In this document: piece after piece, positions 8,879 to 17,002 of the stretch
Numbering within the stretch: position 1 is the first letter of the stretch
How the letters are laid out: each line of letters begins with the position of its first letter
Origin: Paenibacillus riograndensis SBR5
GTDB taxonomy: Bacteria; Bacillota; Bacilli; Paenibacillales; Paenibacillaceae
Direction: 5' to 3'
DNA: 64,000 nucleotides
Assembly (NCBI RefSeq): GCF_000981585.1
Contig: NZ_LN831776.1
Coordinates: forward strand, 3,269,187 to 3,333,186
The notes under the pieces: generated by a model
What the model was told of the DNA's origin: nothing
Database searches by the model: none
The model's input: the letters and a program-made list of their open reading frames with translations, nothing else
Made by a program: the position numbers and the translations under genes

Positions 8879-9646
8879 TCAGCGGCCGTGCAGAGCCTGT
8901 CCCTTGCCGTCAAGCAGCAAATGGGGTTCGCTGCTGGAGAGGAACTCCAGCACCTTGTCATAGATAATGCGGTGCCCTGCCCGGTTGGGGTGAATCCCGT
9001 CACGGCAGATGAACTTTGTATAATCCGGCTGCTGAAGAAAAGCGCTCCGGACATCAATAATCTTTGTCTTGGTGCTCTCGGCGACCCTGATAATGGTGGA
9101 ATTGTACCGTTCCTGCCACCAGTAGATTTTGGTGACACTGCCGAGGAATTTCATAATGTTCGCTTCCGAAGCCGGATTGTTTCCGCTCACCCATTTAAAG
9201 TAGTTGTCCGCATTCAGCGGCGGCAGACTCATCAGAATCGGCATGATCCCTTGGGTGCTCAGAAAGTCGATCATATCCCGGAGCATGCTTTCGAATGCCG
9301 GGAAATCGGTTTTGGGATTATGCTCTGCTTCAGGGTTATTCACAATCTCTTCCCAGTGGAAATCGCAGTCATTCCCCCCGTATTCAATCAGCACCATATC
9401 CGGCTTCTCCTTCAGCACATCCCGTTTGAGATTGCCGAAGCCCTTGAGCAGCGTATTGCCGAATCTGGCGGTGTTGCGCAGCGCCCCCTTCAGCTTGCCT
9501 TGCAGCAGGGAGACGTAATTGTCCTCCAGAATTACATATTTGCTTCTGGCCTCGTCATAGACGACACCCTTCGAAATGGAGTCTCCGCTCACCATATACT
9601 TATATTCAAGCTCTGCAGCCGCCGAATGATTTTCGATCTGATGCAT
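8879..9646 (-). CDS. SGNH/GDSL-family hydrolase
   Basis: About 255 residues with all four SGNH blocks: the nucleophile serine in MVSGDSISKG (block I), a glycine in the GNTLLKGFG stretch, the asparagine in YGGNDCDF (block III, GxND) and the DGIHPNRAGH Asp/His pair (block V). These enzymes hydrolyse esters, often acetyl groups on sugars. No signal peptide is present, so it acts in the cytoplasm. A GTG at 9652 overlaps the GGAGGTG site, so ATG 9646, 6 bases after the site, is the better start. It is convergent with the GT2 gene across the repeat. Confidence 0.88.
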   Translation of the reverse strand: MHQIENHSAAAELEYKYMVSGDSISKGVVYDEARSKYVILEDNYVSLLQGKLKGALRNTARFGNTLLKGFGNLKRDVLKEKPDMVLIEYGGNDCDFHWEEIVNNPEAEHNPKTDFPAFESMLRDMIDFLSTQGIMPILMSLPPLNADNYFKWVSGNNPASEANIMKFLGSVTKIYWWQERYNSTIIRVAESTKTKIIDVRSAFLQQPDYTKFICRDGIHPNRAGHRIIYDKVLEFLSSSEPHLLLDGKGQALHGR

Positions 9647-9738
9647 GGCCACACCTCCGGAACTATATTGTACTTAATCTTAGTGTAAACCATTCATAAA
9701 GGCATTGCCTATGTATAAACGTCATTGGTTATGCAAAC

Positions 9739-9777
9739 AAGCAGCTGCGAAATCCGCGATTCGGGCAGCAGCTGCTT
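9739..9777 (-). terminator. Terminator of the GT4-like glycosyltransferase gene
   Basis: The 10-bp stem AAGCAGCTGC with GCAGCTGCTT is followed on the minus strand by TTGTTTGC. It separates this gene from the downstream SGNH hydrolase. Confidence 0.7.
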
Positions 9778-9792
9778 CATTTTAGCTTCAGG

Positions 9793-10899
9793 TTAATGGC
9801 CTTTGCTTATTCTATATCCGGCTATCCGGCGCAATAAGGGGGTCCGGGCTGGTTCATTATGGGGGATATTCTGCATGAACCGCACGACAGCCTGCTCCAT
9901 ACTGTTAACACTATTATCCCAGGTCCAGGCCAAAGAATCGGCTTCACCTTGTTCAGCGAGCCGGGCTCTGAGTGCAGGATCAGCAATCAGGCGCAGCACA
10001 TCATGGGCCAGCCGGTTCTCATAACGGTAGGAGAGCAGGCAATTCTCCTCGTGGCGGGCATACTGGAGATTTCCTCCGGAGTATACAGACACTAGCGCTG
10101 CCCCGCAGCGCATGGCTTCCAGTCCCGGCAGGGAACCGGCATCGAAGGCACTGGCGCTGACAAAGATATCCGCCCCGTTATAGTGATAACAGAGCTCTTC
10201 ATCATTTTTCGGAGTGAAAAACCGGTATTTGCCTTCGGCCTTCATCCTCTGCAGGGATTCCGAGGAATAGAACTCATCCGGCGGGCAGATGAAGTTGATG
10301 TTCACCTGCGGCGCGTTATGCCTGACGATATCGAGCTGTTTCACCAAATAGCCCTGTTCACGGTGCGAGGCAAAGCCGTTCTCCTCCTTGCGCAGAATCG
10401 CCGTGATATTCAGCGGCTCCTGCAGCATGTGGCGGATATGCTGGTTCCGAAACCCTGTACTGATGCCGACCGGCACAATGCTCCCGGTAATTCCATGGCT
10501 CAAAGCAATTAATTCCTGCTGCCATTGTGACAAAACAAGCAGCTTGTCAGTGATATGATAGGAAGGAAAGGATACTTCATTCTCCGGCAGGAAGAGCGGC
10601 TCATAGCATAGTGACAGGCGGATATGCATACCTTTTCCCTGTTGGCTTGCCGCCTCGGACACGGGAACCGTCGTATAGAAATTGGACACAATAATATCAC
10701 TGACAGGGAAATCAGATTCTCTCAGCACAGTTTGGTCTGTAGTTAGTATGCTAGAATGGACCTCATAGGAAATGTCGCCCCCTAATGGCATGAGGATCAC
10801 AACATCATGACCCCGGGCGGCAAGCCCGTTGGTGAGTTCTACCAGCATACGCTGCGCCCCGCCATGGCATAAAGTGAGAATGGGAAATGTAAACCTCAT
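9793..10899 (-). CDS. Family 4-type (GT-B) glycosyltransferase
   Basis: 368 residues. The N-terminal Rossmann half opens with PILTLCHGGAQRMLVELTNGLAARGHDV, the classical GT4 glycine-rich entry, and the C-terminal half carries the sugar-nucleotide site (ADIFVSASAFDAGSLPGLEAMRCGAALVS, residues about 270-300), in which the usual E-x7-E appears as a G-LEAM-type variant. It transfers a sugar from an activated donor, probably to a surface glycan. The frame reaches back to 10944, but a GGGAAGAGG site precedes ATG 10899. It is a single-gene unit. Confidence 0.85.
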   Translation of the reverse strand: MRFTFPILTLCHGGAQRMLVELTNGLAARGHDVVILMPLGGDISYEVHSSILTTDQTVLRESDFPVSDIIVSNFYTTVPVSEAASQQGKGMHIRLSLCYEPLFLPENEVSFPSYHITDKLLVLSQWQQELIALSHGITGSIVPVGISTGFRNQHIRHMLQEPLNITAILRKEENGFASHREQGYLVKQLDIVRHNAPQVNINFICPPDEFYSSESLQRMKAEGKYRFFTPKNDEELCYHYNGADIFVSASAFDAGSLPGLEAMRCGAALVSVYSGGNLQYARHEENCLLSYRYENRLAHDVLRLIADPALRARLAEQGEADSLAWTWDNSVNSMEQAVVRFMQNIPHNEPARTPLLRRIAGYRISKGH

Positions 10900-11038
10900 G
10901 AATGACCTCTTCCCTTCTACAATATAGCTGAAAATAGCAAACACTGGTTATGTATACTATTTTATTCAGCGAATGTCGAAGAGTGCCGGGACTGCAGCCT
11001 TAAAATTGTAACGGGTTCCCCAAAGAGGAGGCAGTAAA

Positions 11039-11545
11039 GTGAATGAGATTATTAGCGAATGTATGAGAAGACTTGATCAGTCGCTGGGGTATCTGGAGCT
11101 GGCAGCCGGAGGGCTGACGGAGGACCAGATATGGTTTCGTCCGCGGACCAGGATGAATGCGATAGGCAATCTGTGTCTGCATTTGGCCGGCAACGAATAT
11201 CAGCATCTGGCCTGCGCGGTCGGGGGGCGTCCGGCAGAGCGGGACAGGCCTTCAGAATTTTTGACCCGTGGAGGCTTTACACCGGAGGAACTGCTGGAGT
11301 TATTGCGGGAAATAAGACGGGAGAGCCGGGCTGTAGTCAATGGATTGACCGAAAAGGATCTGGAACGGGTCGTCACTGTGCATTATCCTGAAAATTCAGA
11401 AATGGATAGTTACAGCTGGAGTATTCAAAAGATACTGATCGGTACGGCAGAGCATTATGCCTACCATACCGGCCAGATTGTGTATCTCGCAAAATGGATG
11501 CAGGAAGAGGATGTGCATCTGCTGAACTGGAAGCATTACGACTGA
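11039..11545 (+). CDS. DinB/YfiT-superfamily protein (DUF1572-like)
   Basis: 168 residues forming the four-helix DinB bundle. The candidate metal histidines are the LHLAGNEYQH pair near residue 50 and HYAYHTGQ near residue 140. Relatives include bacillithiol transferases and uncharacterised metal-binding proteins; substrate is unknown. GTG start after GAGGAGGC. Its last 10 bases overlap the end of the convergent epimerase gene, so the two 3' ends share sequence and their transcripts would be mutually antisense there. Confidence 0.85.
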   Translation: MNEIISECMRRLDQSLGYLELAAGGLTEDQIWFRPRTRMNAIGNLCLHLAGNEYQHLACAVGGRPAERDRPSEFLTRGGFTPEELLELLREIRRESRAVVNGLTEKDLERVVTVHYPENSEMDSYSWSIQKILIGTAEHYAYHTGQIVYLAKWMQEEDVHLLNWKHYD

Positions 11546-12381
11546 GTGTCTCTTAGGCGTTCCAGCAGCGCCACCGTTTCGCGGATTGCCGGGCCTTGAA
11601 TATCCTCCAGCGAGACATCGATCATCGGTTTACAGGCCTGGAGCTTATTCAGGAACTCCGCAGTGTGGAACAATCCCCGGCCAGCCTGGCCATGGCGGAT
11701 GCGGATTCCCTCGGCATACATATCCTTCAGGTGGGCCAAAATGATCCGGTCCCCGAACAGGCTGAAGGCATCGTCCACAATCTCATCCTGGTTCTGGACG
11801 TTATCTCCGATCAAGTTGCAGGGATCGAAGACTACGCCAATTGCGCTGGAGGGGACTTCGTCGAGAATCCGGCGCACTTTGGCCGGAGTGGACAACGTAT
11901 GGGTGCTTACGCCTTCCAGCCCGAGGAAGACTCCCCATTTTTCCGCTTCCTCGGCCAGCTCCTCGACCGTGGCCCGCAGGGTTTCCCAGCCCAACTCCTC
12001 ATAGCGGTAAGGCTCAAATTCGGCAAAAGTGGTCAGCGCACCGGTCTCCGTAGCGACCATTGGTGCGCCGAACTGCCGGGCATAACGCAGATGCTCCTTG
12101 AACCGCCCGATCTCCAGCCGGCGGATGGCCGGATCGGGATGAATCGGGTTAATGTAACAGCCGAGCACACCGATGCGGATTCCCGCGCGGTCAAACTGTT
12201 CAGCGATATAATTGGCAAGGCCCGGGCTAAGCTTGCCGGTCGAGGTATCTATATCCTGTATAGCTTTGGACAAGGCCAGCTGGACGAAATCGATTCCATA
12301 ATCTTGAAGCGCGGCAGTCAGCTCTTTCAGGGGCAGACAGCCTGCGGTGTGGGCCAAAGTTCCGTAACGGATGGTAAACAT
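11536..12381 (-). CDS. Sugar phosphate isomerase/epimerase (xylose isomerase-like TIM barrel)
   Basis: About 281 residues of the AP-endonuclease-2/TIM-barrel epimerase family. The typical metal-site segments are visible: FLGLEGVSTHT (Glu), GVVFDPCNLIGD (Asp), ILAHLKDMY (His) and DVSLEDI (Glu). It probably interconverts keto sugars in a hexuronate or pentose route, in line with the divergent CE7 esterase. The start is odd: AAAAGGAG abuts ATG 12381 with no spacer, so initiation may instead use an upstream TTG (12450) that would add 23 residues across the cre-like site, or another codon. Confidence 0.82.
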   Translation of the reverse strand: MFTIRYGTLAHTAGCLPLKELTAALQDYGIDFVQLALSKAIQDIDTSTGKLSPGLANYIAEQFDRAGIRIGVLGCYINPIHPDPAIRRLEIGRFKEHLRYARQFGAPMVATETGALTTFAEFEPYRYEELGWETLRATVEELAEEAEKWGVFLGLEGVSTHTLSTPAKVRRILDEVPSSAIGVVFDPCNLIGDNVQNQDEIVDDAFSLFGDRIILAHLKDMYAEGIRIRHGQAGRGLFHTAEFLNKLQACKPMIDVSLEDIQGPAIRETVALLERLRDTQS

Positions 12382-12425
12382 CTCCTTTTGGAAAATAGGG
12401 ATTTGTATTATTATTAACTTTATAT

Positions 12426-12439
12426 TAATAGCGCTTACA
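12426..12439. promoter_or_regulatory. Catabolite-responsive (cre-like) element between epimerase and CE7 esterase genes
   Basis: On the minus strand TGTAAGCGCTATTA matches the CcpA consensus TGWAARCGYTWNCW at 13 of 14 positions. A second AGCGCT-centred, weaker copy lies at 12452-12466. The position between divergent sugar genes fits carbon catabolite control. Confidence 0.6.
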
Positions 12440-12483
12440 GTTACTTGCAATCATAAAGCGCTGACAGAATAGGAGAGCATGCA

Positions 12484-13455
12484 ATGAATACGATAGAGCT
12501 CCGCAAGCAGGAACTCGAGAACTGCCGTCCTGAACCGACACTGGAACAGGGAGTAGTCAACGAATTTTGGGATGGCATCCTTGCAGAGTATGCCCGCAAA
12601 CCGCTGGAGATTATTTCTGTGCCCGAAGTGACGCCATATCCGGGAATGCGGGTAGACAAAGTCAGCTTCCAGAGCTTTGATGAAACAAGGGTCCATGCCT
12701 GGCATATTCAGCCTGCACAGGCGGGAAACGGCGGGGGTCCGCTTCCTTGCATCATTACATTTCCCGGCTATACCGGGGACAGGGGATATCCGGAGCGTTA
12801 CGCTTCCTGGCTGCTGCTCGGCTATTCCGTTCTGGCCGTGGATGTGCGGGGACAACTGGGAGAGACCGGAAATCTGCTGCCCATGGAGAGCGGAGTGGCT
12901 AAGGGCTGGATTACGCAGGGACTGCTGGAGAAGGAACATTCTTATTATATGGCAGTGGCTATGGACACCGTCCGCGCAGTGGAAACGGCTGCACAGCTTC
13001 AGGGCGTGGATCCGTCGCGTATCGCGATTACCGGCGGCAGCCAGGGCGGGGGCATTGCTCTGCTGGCTGGTGCTCTGAGCAGCAAGATCGCCGCTGTGGC
13101 CGCAGACATCCCCAATCTGTGCCGGCTGGATTTCGGCGTGCTGAATTCAACCAGCTCCCTGACCGAAATCGGCGCTTATGTGCGGCGTTATCCGGAGCAT
13201 CTGGAGCGGGTGCTGGATACGCTTGCTTACTTCGATATCGTGAACCTTGCCCCGCGCATTACGGCCCCGGTTCTGATTTCTGTCGGCTGGAAGGATACCG
13301 TCTGCATGCCGGAAAGCGTATATGCCGCTTATAACCGCATAGAGTCGGATAAGCAGATTATGGACTATCCCTTCTCCGGACATGAGGTTAGTGAATATCA
13401 TCTCCGGCAGAAGGTGTTGTTCTTACAAAAGCATCTGGGTCAGGCGGAACGTTAG
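12484..13455 (+). CDS. CE7-family acetyl esterase (acetylxylan esterase/cephalosporin deacetylase type)
   Basis: 323 residues of alpha/beta hydrolase fold. The CE7 hallmarks are in order: RGQ in AVDVRGQLGET (about residue 123), the nucleophile elbow TGGSQGGG (about 186), the aspartate in VGWKDTVC (about 276) and the catalytic FSGHE (about 305). It removes acetyl groups from short xylo-oligosaccharides and other small esters. It lacks a signal peptide, so it works on imported oligosaccharides. AGGAGAG precedes the ATG. A cre-like site upstream suggests repression by good carbon sources, shared with the divergent epimerase. Confidence 0.9.
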   Translation: MNTIELRKQELENCRPEPTLEQGVVNEFWDGILAEYARKPLEIISVPEVTPYPGMRVDKVSFQSFDETRVHAWHIQPAQAGNGGGPLPCIITFPGYTGDRGYPERYASWLLLGYSVLAVDVRGQLGETGNLLPMESGVAKGWITQGLLEKEHSYYMAVAMDTVRAVETAAQLQGVDPSRIAITGGSQGGGIALLAGALSSKIAAVAADIPNLCRLDFGVLNSTSSLTEIGAYVRRYPEHLERVLDTLAYFDIVNLAPRITAPVLISVGWKDTVCMPESVYAAYNRIESDKQIMDYPFSGHEVSEYHLRQKVLFLQKHLGQAER

Positions 13456-13484
13456 ACGAAGAAAGCTGTCTCCTGAGATCGACA

Positions 13485-13515
13485 AAGAGGCGCCCCCTGT
13501 GGGCGCCTCTTCTTT
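13485..13515. terminator. Terminator between the CE7 esterase and ltrA-like genes
   Basis: An 11-bp perfect stem (AAGAGGCGCCC with GGGCGCCTCTT) with 5-base loop. It lies between convergent genes and can serve both. Confidence 0.85.
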
Positions 13516-13559
13516 GATGAACATTCTAAGCTGGCTGAGATTAAAGCGGATCATCCTTG

Positions 13560-14648
13560 TTAGCTTGTGATCCGGGCATACACGGCAAAGAATAGCGCCA
13601 TTTCACCCATGATCAGCACATTCGGCACGTGAACTGCCATGTCCAGAATGTAAAAGCAGACCAGGACCGCTGTAAGCACCGCCAGATGAACGATTCCCAG
13701 CCGCTGCTGCTTATGCCGGTACACGTGGAAGACCAGTGTTGTCGAGGCAAAGTAGAGCAGCACGGAGCCGAAAAGCAGATTCACCATCAGCTCATAATGA
13801 AGCTTGTTCAGGAACAGCAGCTGGATAGAAGCGGCCAGCATGCACAGCGACAGGAAGATGAACAGATGTCCATAAATGATCGTCTGCCCGGCTGTATGAA
13901 CATTTTTATCCACCTTTTTCTCCAGATTATCGTAATACTGCCACCACATGGCTATAATCAGCACGAAGGTCAGGCCCGCGAAGCCTACTGACTGCAGGGT
14001 CCAGGTGCTGGATTGCAGCACGGCAAGAATGCTCACAACGGACTCCCCCAGGAGAATCAAGGCAAACAGGGAGAAACGCTCCAGCAGATGGTGAGTATTG
14101 GCGGGTGTCCGGACCAGAATTTTTCGGCCCGCCAGCGGCAGGATGATGTCGACGGCAATTCCGGCGTACAGCACAGCATAACGGACCCAGGAATCAAAGA
14201 ACAGGGAACAGGCGGATATCACCAGTCCGATCCAAAAGCGGCTGCCTAAATAATGAGCGGTGGCTCTAAGATGCCCGTTTTCCTTGGAACGTACGTAATG
14301 ATATTGTACCGCAGTCATCGCCCGCAGCCCGAGGTAGCCTGTCAGAAACGAATAATAGGTCTGATCGAAATCCACGGACAGGCTTGCCGTCATAATCAGC
14401 ACAAAAAACAATTGAATAATCAGAAAAATCCGGTGAGAGACAATGTCCTGCCCATACCGGTTGACAAACAGCGTCTGGCCCACCCAAGCCCACCAGATCG
14501 GGATAAAAATCAGCACGAATTTGCCCAGCGTTTCAAGCGAAAGGGTTTCGTCCTCTACATGCAGCAGCACATGGCTGGCTTTGGATACGGCGGCAACATA
14601 CAGCAGATCATAGAAGAGCTCCAGCCAGGTTACTTTTTTTACAGTCAT
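13560..14648 (-). CDS. ltrA: Low temperature requirement protein A (LtrA) family membrane protein
   Basis: 362 residues with about ten hydrophobic segments. The family signatures WLELFYDLLYVAA at the N-terminus and HHLLERFSLFALILLGESV in the middle identify LtrA. The Listeria founding member is linked to growth in the cold, but its biochemical role is unknown. AAAGGAG precedes the ATG. The gene is divergent from the YkvA-like gene with about 136 bases between them. Confidence 0.88.
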   Translation of the reverse strand: MTVKKVTWLELFYDLLYVAAVSKASHVLLHVEDETLSLETLGKFVLIFIPIWWAWVGQTLFVNRYGQDIVSHRIFLIIQLFFVLIMTASLSVDFDQTYYSFLTGYLGLRAMTAVQYHYVRSKENGHLRATAHYLGSRFWIGLVISACSLFFDSWVRYAVLYAGIAVDIILPLAGRKILVRTPANTHHLLERFSLFALILLGESVVSILAVLQSSTWTLQSVGFAGLTFVLIIAMWWQYYDNLEKKVDKNVHTAGQTIIYGHLFIFLSLCMLAASIQLLFLNKLHYELMVNLLFGSVLLYFASTTLVFHVYRHKQQRLGIVHLAVLTAVLVCFYILDMAVHVPNVLIMGEMALFFAVYARITS

Positions 14649-14784
14649 ATAACGCTCCTTTGTTGTTCGGATGAATGCAGTTCTGCAGGGGCTGTTTACC
14701 CGGAGCGGTCTCGGTTATATGTTATAATAAAGGCACTCTACCGATGAGCGCAAGACAATCCGGGCATTAGAGGAGGAAACGCAG

Positions 14785-15159
14785 ATGGAGAAGGACAGGG
14801 ATCAGCTGCCGGCGGAAATCGCCGTGGAGAATTTCAAATACAGCGAGAAGAACGAGCAGCTGGTAAAAAAGAGCTTTTGGAGCAAAACCCGGAAGTTTGC
14901 CGGAAAAATCCCGTTTACCAAAGATGCTGTGGCGATGTATTACTGCGCCATAGATGCCAAAACCCCTTTGTGGGCCAAAGGCATTGCCTTCGGGGCATTG
15001 GCTTATTTCATTTCCCCCATTGACGCGATCCCAGATGCGCTGATCGGCCTGGGCCTCACCGATGACGCAGCAATTATTGCCGCAGGTGTAAGGGCGATTG
15101 CCGGCCAGGTAACGGAGGAGCACCGGCAGAAGTCAGAGGAATTTTTTGAGAAGGAATAA
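14785..15159 (+). CDS. YkvA-family (DUF1232) membrane protein
   Basis: 124 residues. The core KGIAFGALAYFISPIDAIPD and the following GLTDDAAIIAAG form the DUF1232 hairpin, a short membrane-associated segment with a conserved P-D-A-I-P-D motif. Function is unknown for the family. A clean AGAGGAGG site precedes ATG. The gene ends shortly before the convergent hypR. Confidence 0.9.
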   Translation: MEKDRDQLPAEIAVENFKYSEKNEQLVKKSFWSKTRKFAGKIPFTKDAVAMYYCAIDAKTPLWAKGIAFGALAYFISPIDAIPDALIGLGLTDDAAIIAAGVRAIAGQVTEEHRQKSEEFFEKE

Positions 15160-15187
15160 AGCATTCGATATAAGCTTGGCTGCACCT

Positions 15188-15571
15188 TCATAGAGTCTCT
15201 ACCGGAGAGCTTTCTACGGAATGCTGTTTGGTCTGGTATTCTACGCCCCAATCCCTCATCAGCCGGATGATGGGGATGAGGGTCCGGCCGAACTCGGTCA
15301 GGGAGTATTCGACCTTCGGCGGAACCTGCTGATAGACCTCGCGGTGAACAACACCATCCTCTTCCAGCTCCCGGAGCTGCAGGGTCAGCATCCGCTGGGT
15401 GATTCCGGGACAGATCCGGCGGAATTCGCTGAACCGTTTCTTTTCCTCCATCATGTGGTACAGCAGCACGCCTTTCCACTTGCCGCCGATCACATCAAGG
15501 GTGAACTCCACAGGGCAGGCTGCCTGGTCGCAGCCCGGAGAATTACCGAAGCCGCCTTTACGGTCGCGCAT
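15188..15571 (-). CDS. hypR: HxlR-family redox regulator, HypR-like
   Basis: 127 residues with a winged helix (PGITQRMLTLQLRELEEDGVV) of the HxlR/DUF24 family. Cysteines C19 (AACPVE) and C54 (RRICPG) are 35 residues apart, the same spacing as the C14-C49' pair that forms the intersubunit disulfide in B. subtilis HypR. HypR senses hypochlorite and disulfide stress and activates the flavin oxidoreductase gene hypO. Here a HypO-like gene is directly divergent, which strengthens the call. An extra cysteine (C14) near the N-terminus is not part of that pair. AAGGAG precedes the ATG. Confidence 0.8.
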   Translation of the reverse strand: MRDRKGGFGNSPGCDQAACPVEFTLDVIGGKWKGVLLYHMMEEKKRFSEFRRICPGITQRMLTLQLRELEEDGVVHREVYQQVPPKVEYSLTEFGRTLIPIIRLMRDWGVEYQTKQHSVESSPVETL

Positions 15572-15602
15572 AATAACGTCACTCCTTCAGTATCATTTTG
15601 TA

Positions 15603-15656
15603 TACTACATTACATTAATGTGCGTACTTCAAAAATAATTATATATACATTAATAT
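15603..15656. promoter_or_regulatory. Candidate HypR operator in the hypR-hypO divergent region
   Basis: The palindrome ACATTAATGT (15612-15621) is flanked by GTATAC-like and GTAC half-sites, and a near copy ACATTAATAT follows at 15647-15656. It sits between a redox regulator and its probable target. The match is by position and symmetry only. Confidence 0.45.
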
Positions 15657-15670
15657 AAACGCATAAACTT

Positions 15671-15693
15671 CACTCCGTCAATGAAACGGAGTG
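15671..15693 (+). other. Hairpin in the hypO leader
   Basis: CACTCCGT and ACGGAGTG form a perfect 8-bp stem with a 7-base loop, ending about 20 bases before hypO. No T-tract follows, so it is not a terminator; it may stabilise the message. Confidence 0.4.
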
Positions 15694-15713
15694 AACCGAA
15701 AGGGAGAGTGACT

Positions 15714-16388
15714 ATGGAATTTAATGCAGCAGCCAAAAAGGAAATTATCGCGGCCTATGAATTCAGACATGCTACGAAAGAATTCGACAGCAGCCGGAAG
15801 ATCAGCGGAGAAGACTTTCAGTTCATCCTGGAAACCGGAAGACTCTCACCCAGCTCATTCGGCTTCGAGCCTTGGAAGTTTGTGGTGGTACAGAATCCGG
15901 AGATCCGGGAGAAGCTGCGCCAGTTTGCCTGGGGCGCCCAGAAGCAGCTTCCGACCGCCAGCCACTTCGTGCTGATTCTCTCCAGACTGCCCAAAGATCT
16001 GGCTGCCGGATCAGATTATATCCAGGGAATCATGAAGGATGTGCAGAACCTGCCTCCGGAAGTTGCTGAAGGAAAACGCAAGATGTATAACACCTTCCTG
16101 ACAACCGATTTCGGATTGACAGGCAATGACCGTGCCCTGTTCGAGTGGGGCGCCCGCCAGACTTATCTGGCCCTTGGCAATATGATGACGGCCGCCGCCC
16201 AGATCGGCATTGATTCCTGCCCGATTGAAGGCTTCGACAAGCCGAAAATCGAAGAGATTCTGGCAGCTGAGGGCATTATGGATCCGGAGCATTTCGGAAT
16301 CGCCTGCATGGTGGCTTTTGGCTACCGCCTGAATGAGCCGCGCGGTAAAACCCGGCGCAGCGCAGAGCAGGTCGTTCAGTGGGTATAA
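15714..16388 (+). CDS. hypO: Nitroreductase-family oxidoreductase, HypO/YfkO-like
   Basis: 224 residues of the FMN-dependent nitroreductase fold. Long stretches match my memory of B. subtilis YfkO (HypO): FRHATKEFDSSRKIS, ILETGRLSPSSFGFEPWKF, WGAQKQLPTASHFVLIL and MMTAAAQIGIDSCPIEGF. In Bacillus it is induced by HypR under hypochlorite and thiol stress and probably reduces quinones or other electrophiles. The frame opens at 15681, but AAAGGGAG precedes ATG 15714. A long-stem terminator follows. Confidence 0.88.
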   Translation: MEFNAAAKKEIIAAYEFRHATKEFDSSRKISGEDFQFILETGRLSPSSFGFEPWKFVVVQNPEIREKLRQFAWGAQKQLPTASHFVLILSRLPKDLAAGSDYIQGIMKDVQNLPPEVAEGKRKMYNTFLTTDFGLTGNDRALFEWGARQTYLALGNMMTAAAQIGIDSCPIEGFDKPKIEEILAAEGIMDPEHFGIACMVAFGYRLNEPRGKTRRSAEQVVQWV

Positions 16389-16400
16389 GGTAAGGCAACA

Positions 16401-16458
16401 AAAACTGCTCTGCCGGTGGTCACATAATACATTGTGCCTGCCTGCAAAGCAGTTTTTT
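16401..16458 (+). terminator. Terminator of hypO
   Basis: AAAACTGCT pairs with AGCAGTTTT and is followed by more T. The loop of about 38 bases contains a further possible helix. Confidence 0.7.
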
Positions 16459-16591
16459 GCTGTGTGAAGGTTTTGAATATACATAAAAGCTTCGAAAAAT
16501 AATTGAAAAATTACTGAAAAATCTGCTAGTCTTATGAAGTGAGCAGTTTTGCACCGGATTGTCATTTCAAGATTGAAGGGATTCCTGCAGC

Positions 16592-17002
16592 ATGAAAATC
16601 ATTCGTATTATTGCCCAGGTAGCTGTACTGTACCTGTTTTTTCTCGCCGGGGATTATTTGCAGAAGCAGCTGCATCTTCCGGTTCCGGGCAGCATTGTCG
16701 GACTGTTGCTTTTGTTTATTTTACTGCTGTTCAAGATCGTGCCTGTGAAGCTGATTGAGGACGGCTCATTATTCATTCTGGCCTATCTGCCCATGTTCTT
16801 CATTCCGGCAACGGCCGGAATTATGAATCACCTGGATATTTTCAGCGGCCGGGGGCTGATGATGATTGGCATCCTGGTTGCCAGCAGTGTGCTGACGATG
16901 GTTGTGACGGCACATGCCACCGAGTGGATCACAGTCCTCAGGACTGGCAGCAGAAGCCGCTCTAAAATAACGGTTGCCCGCGAGAAGGGGAGCGAAGCAT
17001 GA
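16592..17002 (+). CDS. cidA: CidA/LrgA family holin-like protein
   Basis: 136 residues, four predicted membrane helices. The family region LPVPGSIVGLLLLFILL and AYLPMFFIPATAGIM is clear. The protein pairs with the CidB/LrgB partner encoded next, with which it overlaps by 4 bases. Such pairs were described as holin/antiholin modulators of murein hydrolase activity and, in B. subtilis (PftAB), as pyruvate transporters. A GAAGGGA site precedes the ATG. No LytSR-type two-component genes are adjacent, so the Cid/Lrg/Pft assignment is not settled. Confidence 0.85.
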   Translation: MKIIRIIAQVAVLYLFFLAGDYLQKQLHLPVPGSIVGLLLLFILLLFKIVPVKLIEDGSLFILAYLPMFFIPATAGIMNHLDIFSGRGLMMIGILVASSVLTMVVTAHATEWITVLRTGSRSRSKITVAREKGSEA

